A stretch of DNA of 63,414 nt from an uncultured Collinsella sp. (GTDB lineage Bacteria; Actinomycetota; Coriobacteriia; Coriobacteriales; Coriobacteriaceae), in NCBI GenBank assembly GCA_900545445.1, contig UQZH01000007.1, positions 1-63,414 on the forward strand, read 5' to 3'. Under the pieces are notes generated by a model. The model did not search any database and was not told where the DNA came from. It saw nothing but the letters and a program-made list of their open reading frames with translations. This document shows positions 7,625 to 16,949 of this stretch, piece by piece (position 1 is the first letter of the stretch; each line of letters opens with the position of its first letter). Made by a program: the position numbers and the translations under genes.

Positions 7625-9610
7625 ATGAACGTAAGCCACTTTGACAAGCAAGCTCAGCGTGAGTCCACCTGCTCGCTGGTTCACGGTACCTGGCGTTGTG
7701 TGGGTGCCAAAATAGCTTGCGCCGGCGCGTGTGCGCTTATGGTCGGGCAGTTGCTGCTGCCGAGCGTGGCGCTGGCGACGGAATGCGCCGATCCCGCCGC
7801 TGGGACGGATGAGGTTGCCGCAGCTCCGGTGACGCCGACGGTTGCGGAGGATACGGCGGCTCCGGCGCCGGTACCGGTGGCTCCGGCTGCGCCGATGACT
7901 GACGCGGCTCCGGCGGCACCGTCCACGGCAGAAGCTCAGCAAGATCAGCAGGACGCACCGGCGGCAACGGTAAACGATGCGGGCGCTGCTGACCAAGACG
8001 GCTCTCTTGGCGGCGCCGACAGCTCGTCGGCAAACGACGCTATCATGCCCTGTGGCGTGACCGATGTGACAGGCGGGAGCGGTGTTAAGGTCAACACGAC
8101 CGTGGTCCGCCACGATACGGACTGCAAGCTTTCGGACAACATCACGCTCGAAAAGGGCCAGCCGTATACCTATGATTTTCCCGATGTTGAGGGCGGCATG
8201 CCGGATGAGCCGCTCTGCGAACTTGTCGAAACCAAGTACTACCGGGCCGATGCTGCTTCGGGCACCCTGGCTGAAGTCCAGGACACATCTATGTCCGATG
8301 TGACGGCCCACTTTGAGCCTGTTGGCGATCACATGAGGCTGACGCTGACCTTTACGGGTGGCGCGGCAGGCGGCTCGTATCGACTCACGCGCAATGAGGA
8401 TCTTTATATTGGCGCGGCACTGACGTATACCAGCACCGACTATGAAGGTGACAACAGCTACGCGGGCAGCTCGATTACCGTCAACGAAACCAGGGACGAC
8501 TATTACCTCCGCTACGTCATCAATAGCGAAATTACGCTTGTTGCATCGGAAAACGAAGCCCTCCATAACCTGAACGTCAACGACGTGAAGACCGACTACG
8601 CGCCCGGCGAGGCGCCGCGCGCGACCGCGACGATCCCCGCCGCCGATGCCGACAAGTACGAGATCGCCTACGAGTGCTGGGAGGAAATGGATGGCAGCGA
8701 CCCTGCGGAGCTCACGCCCGTTGCCTTCTGGTATTCCGACCCTGCCAAGTATCCGACGGGCGCGAGGAGGATCGAACACTTCGAAGAGGGCAAGTTCTAC
8801 ATGTACTCCGTTGAGCTGAGGCTCAAGGGCGACAATACCGTGGCTGATGACTGCGAAATGAACGTCAACGGTCATTGGGCGCACCACATCAAGACCGTCA
8901 ACGGCGTCTTCGCGCCAAACGCTGACAATATGCTGTGCGAGCAGCCGATCGACGAATGGCGGGCCATCGACGTTATCGAGATCAACGGCGCCACGACCAC
9001 CTTCAAGGCGGGCGATAAGCCGGTCTTTACGGCGAATGTTCCGACGGGCTCCAACTCCCTTCCTCAGTGTGAGTTCTGGACGGGCAGCGATGGCAGCGAA
9101 GTGAACTCTCAGGAGTTCTGGGATCAGAACATTACGAACCACATCGACGCCTTTAAGCCCGGCGTGACCTATCGTTACGGTATCTACCTCAAGTCCGCGC
9201 GCGGCTTCTACTTTACGCCCAACACCAAGCTGGTGATCAACGGCCAGGAGTGCGGCTACCAGGTCGCGGACAGCGTATCCGATGAGGACAGCGGTTGGAT
9301 CTACACCCTGTGGCTCAACACCGATCTGACCTTTACGCCTGAAGCCACGCCGACTCCCGATCCGCAGCCTACGCCGGATCCCAAGCCGACGCCGCAGCCT
9401 GGGGTGAAGCCCGAGACCAAACCCTCGGCCAAGCCGGCTACGACCACCACGGTGAGCAAGACGGTTGAGAAAACCACGCAGGCCAAGAAGGGCGATGCTG
9501 TCCTGGCTATCACGGGGGATACCACCGTGATGACGGTCGCCGCCCTAGGCATCGCCGGCGCAACCGTAGCCGCCGCCGGCCTCGCCGCGACCAAGCGCCG
9601 TAAGCGTTAG
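7625..9610 (+). CDS. Wall-anchored surface protein with LAITG sorting signal
   Basis: 661 residues. An N-terminal signal peptide (about 1-42, with a long polar start before the hydrophobic part) precedes an Ala/Pro/Asp-rich spacer (about 50-145). The ectodomain has at least two similar tandem units, each ending in a 'G..Y.Y...L' strand and a 'Vng' turn (about 310-430 and 440-550). A Pro-rich 'TPDPQPTPDPKP' wall-spanning stretch follows. The C-terminus is LAITGD, a hydrophobic segment, and KRRKR. LAxTG stands in for LPxTG, so a class-matched sortase is expected elsewhere in the genome. AAGGAGG lies 5 nt before the ATG. No enzymatic motif is seen; an adhesin role is likely. Confidence 0.85.
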   Translation: MNVSHFDKQAQRESTCSLVHGTWRCVGAKIACAGACALMVGQLLLPSVALATECADPAAGTDEVAAAPVTPTVAEDTAAPAPVPVAPAAPMTDAAPAAPSTAEAQQDQQDAPAATVNDAGAADQDGSLGGADSSSANDAIMPCGVTDVTGGSGVKVNTTVVRHDTDCKLSDNITLEKGQPYTYDFPDVEGGMPDEPLCELVETKYYRADAASGTLAEVQDTSMSDVTAHFEPVGDHMRLTLTFTGGAAGGSYRLTRNEDLYIGAALTYTSTDYEGDNSYAGSSITVNETRDDYYLRYVINSEITLVASENEALHNLNVNDVKTDYAPGEAPRATATIPAADADKYEIAYECWEEMDGSDPAELTPVAFWYSDPAKYPTGARRIEHFEEGKFYMYSVELRLKGDNTVADDCEMNVNGHWAHHIKTVNGVFAPNADNMLCEQPIDEWRAIDVIEINGATTTFKAGDKPVFTANVPTGSNSLPQCEFWTGSDGSEVNSQEFWDQNITNHIDAFKPGVTYRYGIYLKSARGFYFTPNTKLVINGQECGYQVADSVSDEDSGWIYTLWLNTDLTFTPEATPTPDPQPTPDPKPTPQPGVKPETKPSAKPATTTTVSKTVEKTTQAKKGDAVLAITGDTTVMTVAALGIAGATVAAAGLAATKRRKR

Positions 9611-9646
9611 AGCTGGGTGACGGCTCTCATTCTCGGCCTCAGTAAA

Positions 9647-9784
9647 ATCTCAATCTGTAACACCAAACTGCCCAAAACGGCTCTAGATGTTACAGATTGA
9701 GATGAACTGTTCGGCCGACAACCTAACGTCTCGATCTGTAACACCAGGCGGGGAATTTGACCTCTAACTGTTACAGATTAAGAC
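9647..9784. repeat. Cluster 1: two 57-bp CTGTAACA palindromes
   Basis: Unit 1 has arms 9647-9662 and 9688-9703 (16 bp, perfect). Unit 2 has arms 9728-9743 and 9769-9784 (one mismatch). Both have a 25-nt centre with an A or T run in the middle. The unit pitch is 81 bp. The core half-site is ATCTGTAACA with its complement TGTTACAGAT. The cluster starts 36 nt after the stop of a wall-anchored surface gene. Confidence 0.9.
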
Positions 9785-9805
9785 AAACTGGCTGGCCAAG
9801 TTCAG

Positions 9806-9842
9806 AACCGCCACAAAGGTACCTATTCCCTTTGTGGCGGTT
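9806..9842. repeat. AACCGCCACAAAGG hairpin
   Basis: AACCGCCACAAAGG pairs perfectly with CCTTTGTGGCGGTT around 9 nt. It is a compensated variant (G for A, C for T) of the hairpin at 5953, so pairing has been kept while sequence changed. Short T-run on the plus strand; possible terminator of the surface gene upstream. Confidence 0.8.
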
Positions 9843-9844
9843 TG

Positions 9845-9886
9845 CGCAGGTAGAACGGTAGGTTCGTATATATGAACCTACCGTTC
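9845..9886. promoter_or_regulatory. CGCAGGTAGA motif plus GGTAGGTTC palindrome
   Basis: CGCAGGTAGA at 9845-9854 overlaps the perfect 13-bp inverted repeat GAACGGTAGGTTC-N8-GAACCTACCGTTC (9853-9886). It matches the element at 7490-7528 in order and spacer length. It lies 60 nt before the start of the giant surface gene. Confidence 0.6.
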
Positions 9887-9946
9887 GCTTTGTTTTTGGA
9901 CAACGATTACGCTGGATGACTTTTGGTTTGCAGGAAAGGAACGACC

Positions 9947-12900
9947 ATGAGGTGGACTACTGTTCGAGCGCTTTGCCGCCGCCTGACCGTTGCCGCGGTG
10001 ACCCTCACCATGGTGACGGGTTCGTTGCCCGCGGGCGCGTTTGCCGAGACCCTCACCACCGACGGCACTTTTGTGCAGACGGATAACGACCAAGCAGCCG
10101 ATGCCGACGCCGCCGACCCCGCGCCCGATGCCGCCGACGCCGCGCCCGATGCCGGCGCTGCCGACCCCACAGTGCTCGATACCGGTGACACCCCTACGCC
10201 CCCGGACTCCGAGATTGCATCGGCGGCAGGCCTGACGGGCGCTGGGCAGACCGAGAGCACGCCCGTGGCCACGCTTGCCACCGATCTTGTCGAGGGGAAG
10301 GAGCTCGCCGAACAGCAGAAGCAGGAGGAGACCGCCGAAGCCGAAGCAACCTGGAATGAGGATCTTGGGCTCTGGATGACCTCGAAGGGCGCCACGGGCG
10401 TAAAGGACGAATACGACGATGGCTACGTGGCCGGCGAGCAGACCCCCGCGCAGTACTACTTCTCGATTGATAGCCTCACCAACGAAATTTCTATCGAGTA
10501 TGGCGACGCGGGCATTACCACGTTGGAGGTGCCCTCGACCATCGACGACAAAAATGTCGTAAGCCTTACGGGTATGGGAAGCGCTGCGCTCACATCGATC
10601 ACCTTCGCCCCTAATTCGCATGTCCGCTCGGTTGGAGGCTTGGGCGGCAGCAGCATCAAAGAGATCGCACTGCCCGATTCGGTCGAGGAGCTCAAGAGCT
10701 ATGCATTCTACAAAAGCAAGACGCTCCAAACGGTAACCTGGCCCAACAACGCGGCCTTTACCACGATGCCCGAGCAGGCCTTTAAGGAATGTGAACAACT
10801 TGACGACAAGGTGGTGGCAACGCTGCCGACTTCGGTCAAAACTATCGACTATCTTGCATTCGCCTATTGCGGCGTGCCACAGTTCTATGTCTCGGACACA
10901 ACAGTGCTCACCTTTACGCAGATCAATGTGCCGGGCACGGTGGAGCGGATTGAGCGCAATGCCTTTGACGGGTGCTCGCATGTGTCGTCGGTGACGATCG
11001 GCGACGGCGTTAAATATATCGGAGCGCATGCGTTTACTTCCCTCGATCCCGCGCTGGCTGGTAAGGAAATCGTTGTGCCCAAGAGCGTGCAGACAATTGA
11101 TCTGGAGCCGTTCGACAACACGCGGATTACCAGCAGCGCCGGCAGCTGGACCACCGACCACAATGCGGTGACCCTGCGCGTCATGAATCCCGACATCAAG
11201 CTCGAGGAGGCGGGCTCGTACAACAACAGCGTGACGATCGATGGCGTCGATTACACGATGCCTTTTAGCGAGGGACAGACCATCTATGCCTATGTGACCG
11301 ACTCGGCGGGCAACCCCTCGATGATCAAGAAGATTGCCGATGCCGTCGCCGATCGCATGGACTCGGCCGACCCAACGCGTCCCGCCTATACCTTTGAGTG
11401 GATGGGCGAGGCCGCCCAGATCACGGGCAAACTTCCCCAGGGCGCGGCGGCCGTGCTCGTGCAGGCGGGGCAGTCCACGCCGTTGCCGGTTGGCGATGAC
11501 GGCAGCTTTACAGCGGACGCTCTCTCCAAGACAGCAGCCACCCTGCGCATTTCGCTCAGCGGTTACTATGACATGGTGCTGGCGCGCCCGGGCGACCAGA
11601 TGACGGGCACATGGAATATCGGAGAGATTAAGGCGGAGGACTTTACCAAGATTCCGACTTCGCGCGCGATTGAACTCAATGTGGCCTATCTCGAACCGGT
11701 CGCAGGCCAGGATAAGACCGAACGCATTGAGCTCGATAGTCTCGATAACATCGATCTGACGGTAAAGAGCGGCGGCAAGACGCTCAAACCTGCCAAGGGC
11801 GACAAGGAAAACGACTACCGTATCCAGGGTACAGCGCTCGTGGTGTCGCAGGCCATTGCCGACGCGGACCAGGATCTGGAGATAACGCTCGAGCCCAAAG
11901 ACAGCCTCAAGCTGGGTGGGGCGACGGCGACGGTGAAGCCTTCGGCCGGCAAGGTCGATGTCGACTTGAAGCCTTGGGGCACGGCGACGGTCACGACCAA
12001 GGGCGACTACCAGGGCGCCAACCGCGTGCTGGTGTTCCGTACGTCCGACGGCAAGCTGGTCGCCGACGGCGTCACCTATCTGATGGGTTACGAAGACGAT
12101 GGCACCACGCCTATCATGAAGGCCGAGACGCCGCGCCTTAAGGCCGGTTCGTACACCATCGTCGCCTTTAACAAGACGAGCTACGACATCCAAGCAACGA
12201 GCTATTCCACGTTTAGCCGCCTAGGGCTGACCGTGGGTAAGCATATCGCGCAAAAGCAGGTGAAGATTGAGGACGGCAAACAGCTCGACGTGACGCTCGA
12301 CGTCCCCACGTTTGACGTGGAGACGTATCGTGTCGAGCGCGGGCTGACGGCGGGCTCGGTTATCGCTGATTCGTCCGCGGTCGTTGGCGTGGAGACCGAG
12401 CTGCGCATTCATTACGAGCTCAAAGACAGCCAGGCTGCCAAGATTGAGATTCCGCTGGCCAAGGATGCCGTCGAGGATGTGTCCGCAGGCGCTCGCGAAG
12501 CCGGCGCCAGCTCCGATGCCATGTGGGCTGACACAACTTGGGAGGGCGACAACCTCGTTCTCGATATGAAGAAGGGCATGGGCGCCGATGTGTTTGTGCG
12601 CTTTAAGCCTAAGGCCGCGGGCACCTATGCCATCTCGCCGCTTATTACGCTGGGCGAGGTGACATTGCCACTGGGAAGCACCACGCTTGAGGTTAGCGGA
12701 TCGCGCATCGAGGTCGACAGCACCGACGTTCACAGCCTGCTGGGCAATGTGGCCTACGTTTATGCGGCACCGGGCAAGAGCGTGCAGCTCACCGTGGGGA
12801 CGGGCTCGTCGGCTGCAAAGTACACCGGCAAGACCAACAAGCTGGGCCGTGCCAAGATTGAATACGACCTGCCGCAGGATACGCTTGCCGCCGAGCGTGT

Positions 12901-15900
12901 GACGCTCGAGGCGCGCGTGGGCTCGACCGATGTTGCCGCCGCTGCTGCCGAGGTAACGGCTCGCAATTATGTGCGCTATGTTCCGGGCGCTTCGGTCTGG
13001 AACTTTGATGTGACGTATCGTGGCGGTACGCAAAACTTGGTCAAGGACGGCAAGGACACCGGCAAGAGCCTGTGGACCTTCCATCATCTGCCACAAAAGA
13101 AGAACGCCTACTGGACCTTTGACATCACGCTCGAGGTGGGAAACGAAGAGGCCGCCGACACGCTCGACCTGTACGTGGACTGCGTGGATGGCAAGCCGGT
13201 GACGATTCCTCTGACTCAAAAGTCGCGCGAGGGCACCCGTGTGCGCTATGTCGCGGAGTGTGTGGACGAGGGTTACCTTAAGCTGCTCGACGAGTTTAAC
13301 AAGGCGAATGACTCGACCTATGTGAACTGCGGCAACTTTGAGCAGATCTTTATGCCGCAGACCTACCGCATCTCCAATGCTCAGCTTATGACCATGCTGA
13401 GTTTTGACGCCAAAGCTTCGGCCAAAAAGCATTCCGCCGCGGCCGAGGAGCGCCAGCAGGAGTTCTCGAATGCCGTGCAGCAGTGGCACGAGTATATGAT
13501 GGATAACTCGTTTAATGATGTCGACGAGGCCTTTAACGACGCGATTGACCAGATGGTCGCCGATGCGTTTGCCGAGGAGGACAAGGACGGTAAAGAGGAC
13601 GAAGCCCAAGGTGGAGCTGCCCGTAAGGCTCGTCGCGCCCCTGCCGCCAGCGACGGCGAGGGTGATGGTGCTGGCAACGACGAGGCCGCGCAGTTTGCGG
13701 CTGAGCTCAAGGCCGCGGTCGGCGGGTCGTCGGCGCTGCTGACCCAGCAGGGCGACAGCTATGGCGTCAATGTGGACAAGATGATCTTTGAGGATGCTTA
13801 TGGTACCAGCGAAGATTGGTATCAGGAACTCGCGGCGGCCCAGGGCTCGAACGCTGCGGATGCGGCCGCCATCAAGGAACTCGTCGACCATGCGTCGCGA
13901 GCGGAGTTTATTGCCCAGCAGGCCGAGGATCTGGTGGGCCAGTCGATGGGTATCGGCCAGCTCAACCAATACGGAAGCTGGAATGACGCAACCGCTGCGG
14001 CGCTCAACAAGTGTGCGGGCATTAAGGCCAGTGAGTACAACGGCCAGTCGACGAGCGGGTTTAACGATTTGGGCCAGGCGCTCGGCAGCTCGCTGAGCTA
14101 CAAGGCGGCTGACGACGATACCGTCAAGGGCTTTAAGGTCGCCGCGCCCGATGGCGAGCAGACGGCCTATATCGAGTCGGAATTTATCGAGAACTCCAAT
14201 AACAACAAGAACCAGGCGCTTCTGTTTAACTCGATCGCCATGCAGTGCGACATTCTGGACGACCTGTACGACAACTGGAATGTGGTCCATAGCCTCAACA
14301 ACTCCAAGGTGCGCGGATGGCTCATGGCCTGGAAGCGCAACGGCGACGTGAGCGCCCATATGAAGCTCATCCGCACGATCCGTTCGCTCAAGAGCTATAA
14401 GATCGAGTGCGAGATGTTCGGACAGGTCTTTAAGACCGATGCGTGGAAGGCGGCCGGCCAGGCGTTTCCCGCGGCGACCCAGGGCATCGGCATCTTTACC
14501 GGCATTTACGGCGTGAACGATGCCAGCAAGAACTGGGAGAACGTGAACGTCCGTATGCAGAAGGTGAAGGGTGAGCGCGAGGGCTATGAGCTTCAGCATA
14601 CGCGCTTGCTTGCCAAGCCCGAGAAGACCGAGGACGACTGGAAGTGCATTTACGCGCTGCGCGATGCCATGGAGAAGGCGCGTGCGTTTGAGGATCTGCT
14701 GTATCGCCAGCTCTGCCACGACAGCACCGATGTGGCAGTGGGCTCCATTATGACAATCGCCGGCGTGCTGACGGCCGGTTCGGCGGGTACCGTGGTGGGC
14801 GCTGCCTATGACGCGGCTTCGACCAGCGTAGGTTCGGAGCGCGCGATTAAGCTGACCAATGCCGAATGCGCCTACGATGTTGCCTGCGAGCAGGTGGAGC
14901 GCGCGTGCCAGAATCGTATTACGGTCAACTGGGGCGAGCTGACCGATGCCGAGGTCTACAAGGCCAACAAGGACGGCTTGATCTCGGACGAGAAGATGCA
15001 GTCGATCTTTGAGGCGCGTTATCGCAATGTGGCTGCCAAGGCAGCACCCGACCCTGCGGGCGTGGTGTACGAGGGCCTGCTGTCCAATGCGGTTGAAGGC
15101 GCGACGGTTGAGCTGTGGAGCGCCGGCGATGCGGCCGGTACCAATGCAGTGCGTTGGGATGCCGAGGAGTATGAGCAGGACAATCCGCTTGCAACGGGTG
15201 CGGACGGTGCGTACAACTGGAATACGCCGACTGGCTGGTATCAGGTGCGCGTGACCAAGGACGGGTATGAGGAGGCGCGTTCGGCCTGGTTGCGCGTGCC
15301 GCCGATCCAGACCGAGGTGAACATTGGCTTGGTGTCGACGGCGGCGCCCGAGGTAGCTTCGGTCCATGCCTATACCGATTGCGTCGAGGTTGAGTTTACG
15401 CAGTATATGGACGCGAGCGACGATACCCCGGTCGCATTGTGCGCGCAGGGCTTGGGCGACGTGACGTATACGTGGCTCGACAAACAGGACGATCCCAATG
15501 GCAAGCCGCTGTCGCGCGTGCTGCGTATTCGCTATGCCGATGCGCGTGAGGCGGGCTCGACGGTGGCGTTTGAGCTCGACGGTGCTCGCAACTACGCCGG
15601 CACGGCCATGGCGCGCTGGGCAAGTGGCGAGCTTGTCGTGGGCGTTCGTGCCGACAAACTCAAGCTCAACGTGGAGCAGGCCGTGACCATGCTTGAGGGC
15701 AGCGACTTTGAGCTGGTGGCGCACGTGACCGATAAGGCGGGCAAGCCGTTTGCGGGCGCAAGGGTTAGCGTTGGGCTGGAGTCCTCGGCTATCTGCTCTG
15801 TCGGTGCCACCCAGGCCGTGACGGGCGAGGACGGCGCGGCGACGTTTGTGCTGCATAGTGCTCTGCCCGGTTTGACGACGTTGACGGCGGCGGTGGACGG

Positions 15901-16555
15901 CATGGCGCTATCCAAGCAGGTCGACGTTCGCGTGTCTGCCGAGGCAGTGCGACCGGCACGACCGGTGGCGACGATTGGCGCGACGACGTTTGGTGCATGG
16001 TCGCCCAAGGAGAACTACATTACGGTGCCCAAGGGCACGAAGCTGGAGCTTTCTGCCGAGGATGGCACGACGATTTGGTACACCACCAACGACACCTGCC
16101 CCTGCCGTGACGAAGGCCGCGTAAAGTACACCGAGCCTATTGCGCTCGATAGCAACATGTATATGCGCATTGCGGCACAGCGCCCTGGCATGTCGTACAG
16201 CGAGTATTCCGAGCGTCTGAACATTACGATCACGGTGACCGATGAACCGACGCCTGAGCCGACGCCCGATCCCGAGCCGACGCCCGAGCCGGACCCGACG
16301 CCTGGCGACGGCGAGCAGGGCGGCGGTGCGGATGGCTCTGGCGGCACCGGGGTACCTGCGGGCGGTTCGACTTCGACGACGACCACGGTGACGACGAACA
16401 AGTCCAAGGGTAAGGGCGAGAACGGCAAGAAGTCCGGCGGCACGGAGCTCGCCAGCACGGGTGACTCCACCGCGATGACGGTCGCCGCCTTGGGCATCGC
16501 CGGCGCAACCGTTGCCGCGGCCGGCATCGCCGCGACCAAGCGTCGCAAGCGTTAG
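9947..16555 (+). CDS. Giant wall-anchored surface protein with BspA-type LRR and Ig-like domains
   Basis: 2202 residues. Signal peptide about 1-36. An acidic Asp/Ala-Pro spacer runs to about 115. BspA/LRR_5-type leucine-rich repeats follow at about 160-400 ('IKEIALPDSVEELKSYAF'). A long region of beta-rich and then helical character has no recognised motif. A CarboxypepD_reg-like unit with 'VYEGLLSNAVEGATVELW' lies near 1700-1790, and a bacterial Ig-like unit with 'VTDKAGKPFAGARVSV' lies near 1905-2000. A chitobiase-type 'TIWYTTNDTCP' unit and a Pro-rich stretch come next. The C-terminus is LASTGD, a hydrophobic segment and KRRKR. AGGAAAGGA precedes the ATG. The C-terminal anchor is almost identical to that of the gene upstream. 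An adhesive, host- or bacteria-contacting role is inferred. Confidence 0.85.
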   Translation: MRWTTVRALCRRLTVAAVTLTMVTGSLPAGAFAETLTTDGTFVQTDNDQAADADAADPAPDAADAAPDAGAADPTVLDTGDTPTPPDSEIASAAGLTGAGQTESTPVATLATDLVEGKELAEQQKQEETAEAEATWNEDLGLWMTSKGATGVKDEYDDGYVAGEQTPAQYYFSIDSLTNEISIEYGDAGITTLEVPSTIDDKNVVSLTGMGSAALTSITFAPNSHVRSVGGLGGSSIKEIALPDSVEELKSYAFYKSKTLQTVTWPNNAAFTTMPEQAFKECEQLDDKVVATLPTSVKTIDYLAFAYCGVPQFYVSDTTVLTFTQINVPGTVERIERNAFDGCSHVSSVTIGDGVKYIGAHAFTSLDPALAGKEIVVPKSVQTIDLEPFDNTRITSSAGSWTTDHNAVTLRVMNPDIKLEEAGSYNNSVTIDGVDYTMPFSEGQTIYAYVTDSAGNPSMIKKIADAVADRMDSADPTRPAYTFEWMGEAAQITGKLPQGAAAVLVQAGQSTPLPVGDDGSFTADALSKTAATLRISLSGYYDMVLARPGDQMTGTWNIGEIKAEDFTKIPTSRAIELNVAYLEPVAGQDKTERIELDSLDNIDLTVKSGGKTLKPAKGDKENDYRIQGTALVVSQAIADADQDLEITLEPKDSLKLGGATATVKPSAGKVDVDLKPWGTATVTTKGDYQGANRVLVFRTSDGKLVADGVTYLMGYEDDGTTPIMKAETPRLKAGSYTIVAFNKTSYDIQATSYSTFSRLGLTVGKHIAQKQVKIEDGKQLDVTLDVPTFDVETYRVERGLTAGSVIADSSAVVGVETELRIHYELKDSQAAKIEIPLAKDAVEDVSAGAREAGASSDAMWADTTWEGDNLVLDMKKGMGADVFVRFKPKAAGTYAISPLITLGEVTLPLGSTTLEVSGSRIEVDSTDVHSLLGNVAYVYAAPGKSVQLTVGTGSSAAKYTGKTNKLGRAKIEYDLPQDTLAAERVTLEARVGSTDVAAAAAEVTARNYVRYVPGASVWNFDVTYRGGTQNLVKDGKDTGKSLWTFHHLPQKKNAYWTFDITLEVGNEEAADTLDLYVDCVDGKPVTIPLTQKSREGTRVRYVAECVDEGYLKLLDEFNKANDSTYVNCGNFEQIFMPQTYRISNAQLMTMLSFDAKASAKKHSAAAEERQQEFSNAVQQWHEYMMDNSFNDVDEAFNDAIDQMVADAFAEEDKDGKEDEAQGGAARKARRAPAASDGEGDGAGNDEAAQFAAELKAAVGGSSALLTQQGDSYGVNVDKMIFEDAYGTSEDWYQELAAAQGSNAADAAAIKELVDHASRAEFIAQQAEDLVGQSMGIGQLNQYGSWNDATAAALNKCAGIKASEYNGQSTSGFNDLGQALGSSLSYKAADDDTVKGFKVAAPDGEQTAYIESEFIENSNNNKNQALLFNSIAMQCDILDDLYDNWNVVHSLNNSKVRGWLMAWKRNGDVSAHMKLIRTIRSLKSYKIECEMFGQVFKTDAWKAAGQAFPAATQGIGIFTGIYGVNDASKNWENVNVRMQKVKGEREGYELQHTRLLAKPEKTEDDWKCIYALRDAMEKARAFEDLLYRQLCHDSTDVAVGSIMTIAGVLTAGSAGTVVGAAYDAASTSVGSERAIKLTNAECAYDVACEQVERACQNRITVNWGELTDAEVYKANKDGLISDEKMQSIFEARYRNVAAKAAPDPAGVVYEGLLSNAVEGATVELWSAGDAAGTNAVRWDAEEYEQDNPLATGADGAYNWNTPTGWYQVRVTKDGYEEARSAWLRVPPIQTEVNIGLVSTAAPEVASVHAYTDCVEVEFTQYMDASDDTPVALCAQGLGDVTYTWLDKQDDPNGKPLSRVLRIRYADAREAGSTVAFELDGARNYAGTAMARWASGELVVGVRADKLKLNVEQAVTMLEGSDFELVAHVTDKAGKPFAGARVSVGLESSAICSVGATQAVTGEDGAATFVLHSALPGLTTLTAAVDGMALSKQVDVRVSAEAVRPARPVATIGATTFGAWSPKENYITVPKGTKLELSAEDGTTIWYTTNDTCPCRDEGRVKYTEPIALDSNMYMRIAAQRPGMSYSEYSERLNITITVTDEPTPEPTPDPEPTPEPDPTPGDGEQGGGADGSGGTGVPAGGSTSTTTTVTTNKSKGKGENGKKSGGTELASTGDSTAMTVAALGIAGATVAAAGIAATKRRKR

Positions 16556-16591
16556 GTTTTGGCGACAACGCCCATTCTCGGCTTTTGCAAG

Positions 16592-16809
16592 ATCTCAATC
16601 TGTAACACCAAGCTGCCCAAAACGGCTCTAGATGTTACAGATTGAGATGAACTGCTCGGCCGCCAATCTAATGTCTCGATCTGTAACACGTAGCGGGGAA
16701 TTTGGTCTCTAACTGTTACAGATTGAGACAAAGCGGAGGCGGCTGGCGCAAGATCTCGATCTGTAACAACTACAAGGCTCAACGGGCTCCAGGTGTTACA
16801 GATTGAGAC
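16592..16809. repeat. Cluster 2: three 57-bp CTGTAACA palindromes
   Basis: Arms at 16592-16607/16633-16648, 16673-16688/16714-16729 and 16753-16768/16794-16809, each 16 bp with a 25-nt centre. Pitches are 81 and 80 bp. The first two units, with their linker, closely match cluster 1, so the two clusters are copies. The third unit has no counterpart there. Confidence 0.92.
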
Positions 16810-16831
16810 AAAACGACCGACCAGGCCCCCA

Positions 16832-16866
16832 ACCACCACAAAGGTGCCTGTCCCCATCGTGGTGGT
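16832..16866. repeat. Degraded ACCACCAC hairpin
   Basis: ACCACCAC and GTGGTGGT pair over 8 bp; the CAAAGGTGCCTG part that follows has lost its partner. It is a decayed member of the family at 5953, 7565 and 9806. Confidence 0.65.
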
Positions 16867-16882
16867 CGGGCGGCTGGCATAG

Positions 16883-16921
16883 AAAAAAGTCCCCGCCGGG
16901 CGTGTGCTCGACGGGGACTTT
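16883..16921 (-). terminator. Terminator of nfnB
   Basis: AAAGTCCCCG and CGGGGACTTT pair perfectly around 16 nt. On the minus strand the stem runs into a T-run (complement of the A-run at 16883-16888), 29 nt after the nfnB stop. Confidence 0.9.
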
Positions 16922-16949
16922 GCCGTTTGGTGGCTAGTGCTGTAGGTGA

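Larger units (their letters stand above)
9611..9946. other. Spacer of stacked palindromes between the two surface genes
   Basis: 336 bases without a gene. In order they hold two 57-bp CTGTAACA palindromes (9647-9703, 9728-9784), the CCGCCACAAAGG hairpin, the CGCAGGTAGA/TAGGTTC element, and the leader of the next gene with AGGAAAGGA before its ATG. Most of the spacer is structured repeat. Confidence 0.8.
16556..16949. other. Spacer with palindrome cluster 2, a hairpin and the nfn terminator
   Basis: 394 bases without a gene. They hold three 57-bp palindromes (16592-16809), a degraded ACCACCAC hairpin (16832-16866) and the minus-strand terminator of nfnB (16883-16921). No promoter or small gene is apparent. 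Confidence 0.8.

Noticed and set aside
12221..15856. 1211-residue minus-strand open frame
   Set aside because: It is the antisense shadow of the 2202-residue surface gene. High GC at third positions keeps the opposite frame open. Its product is Arg/His/Leu-rich with no domain.
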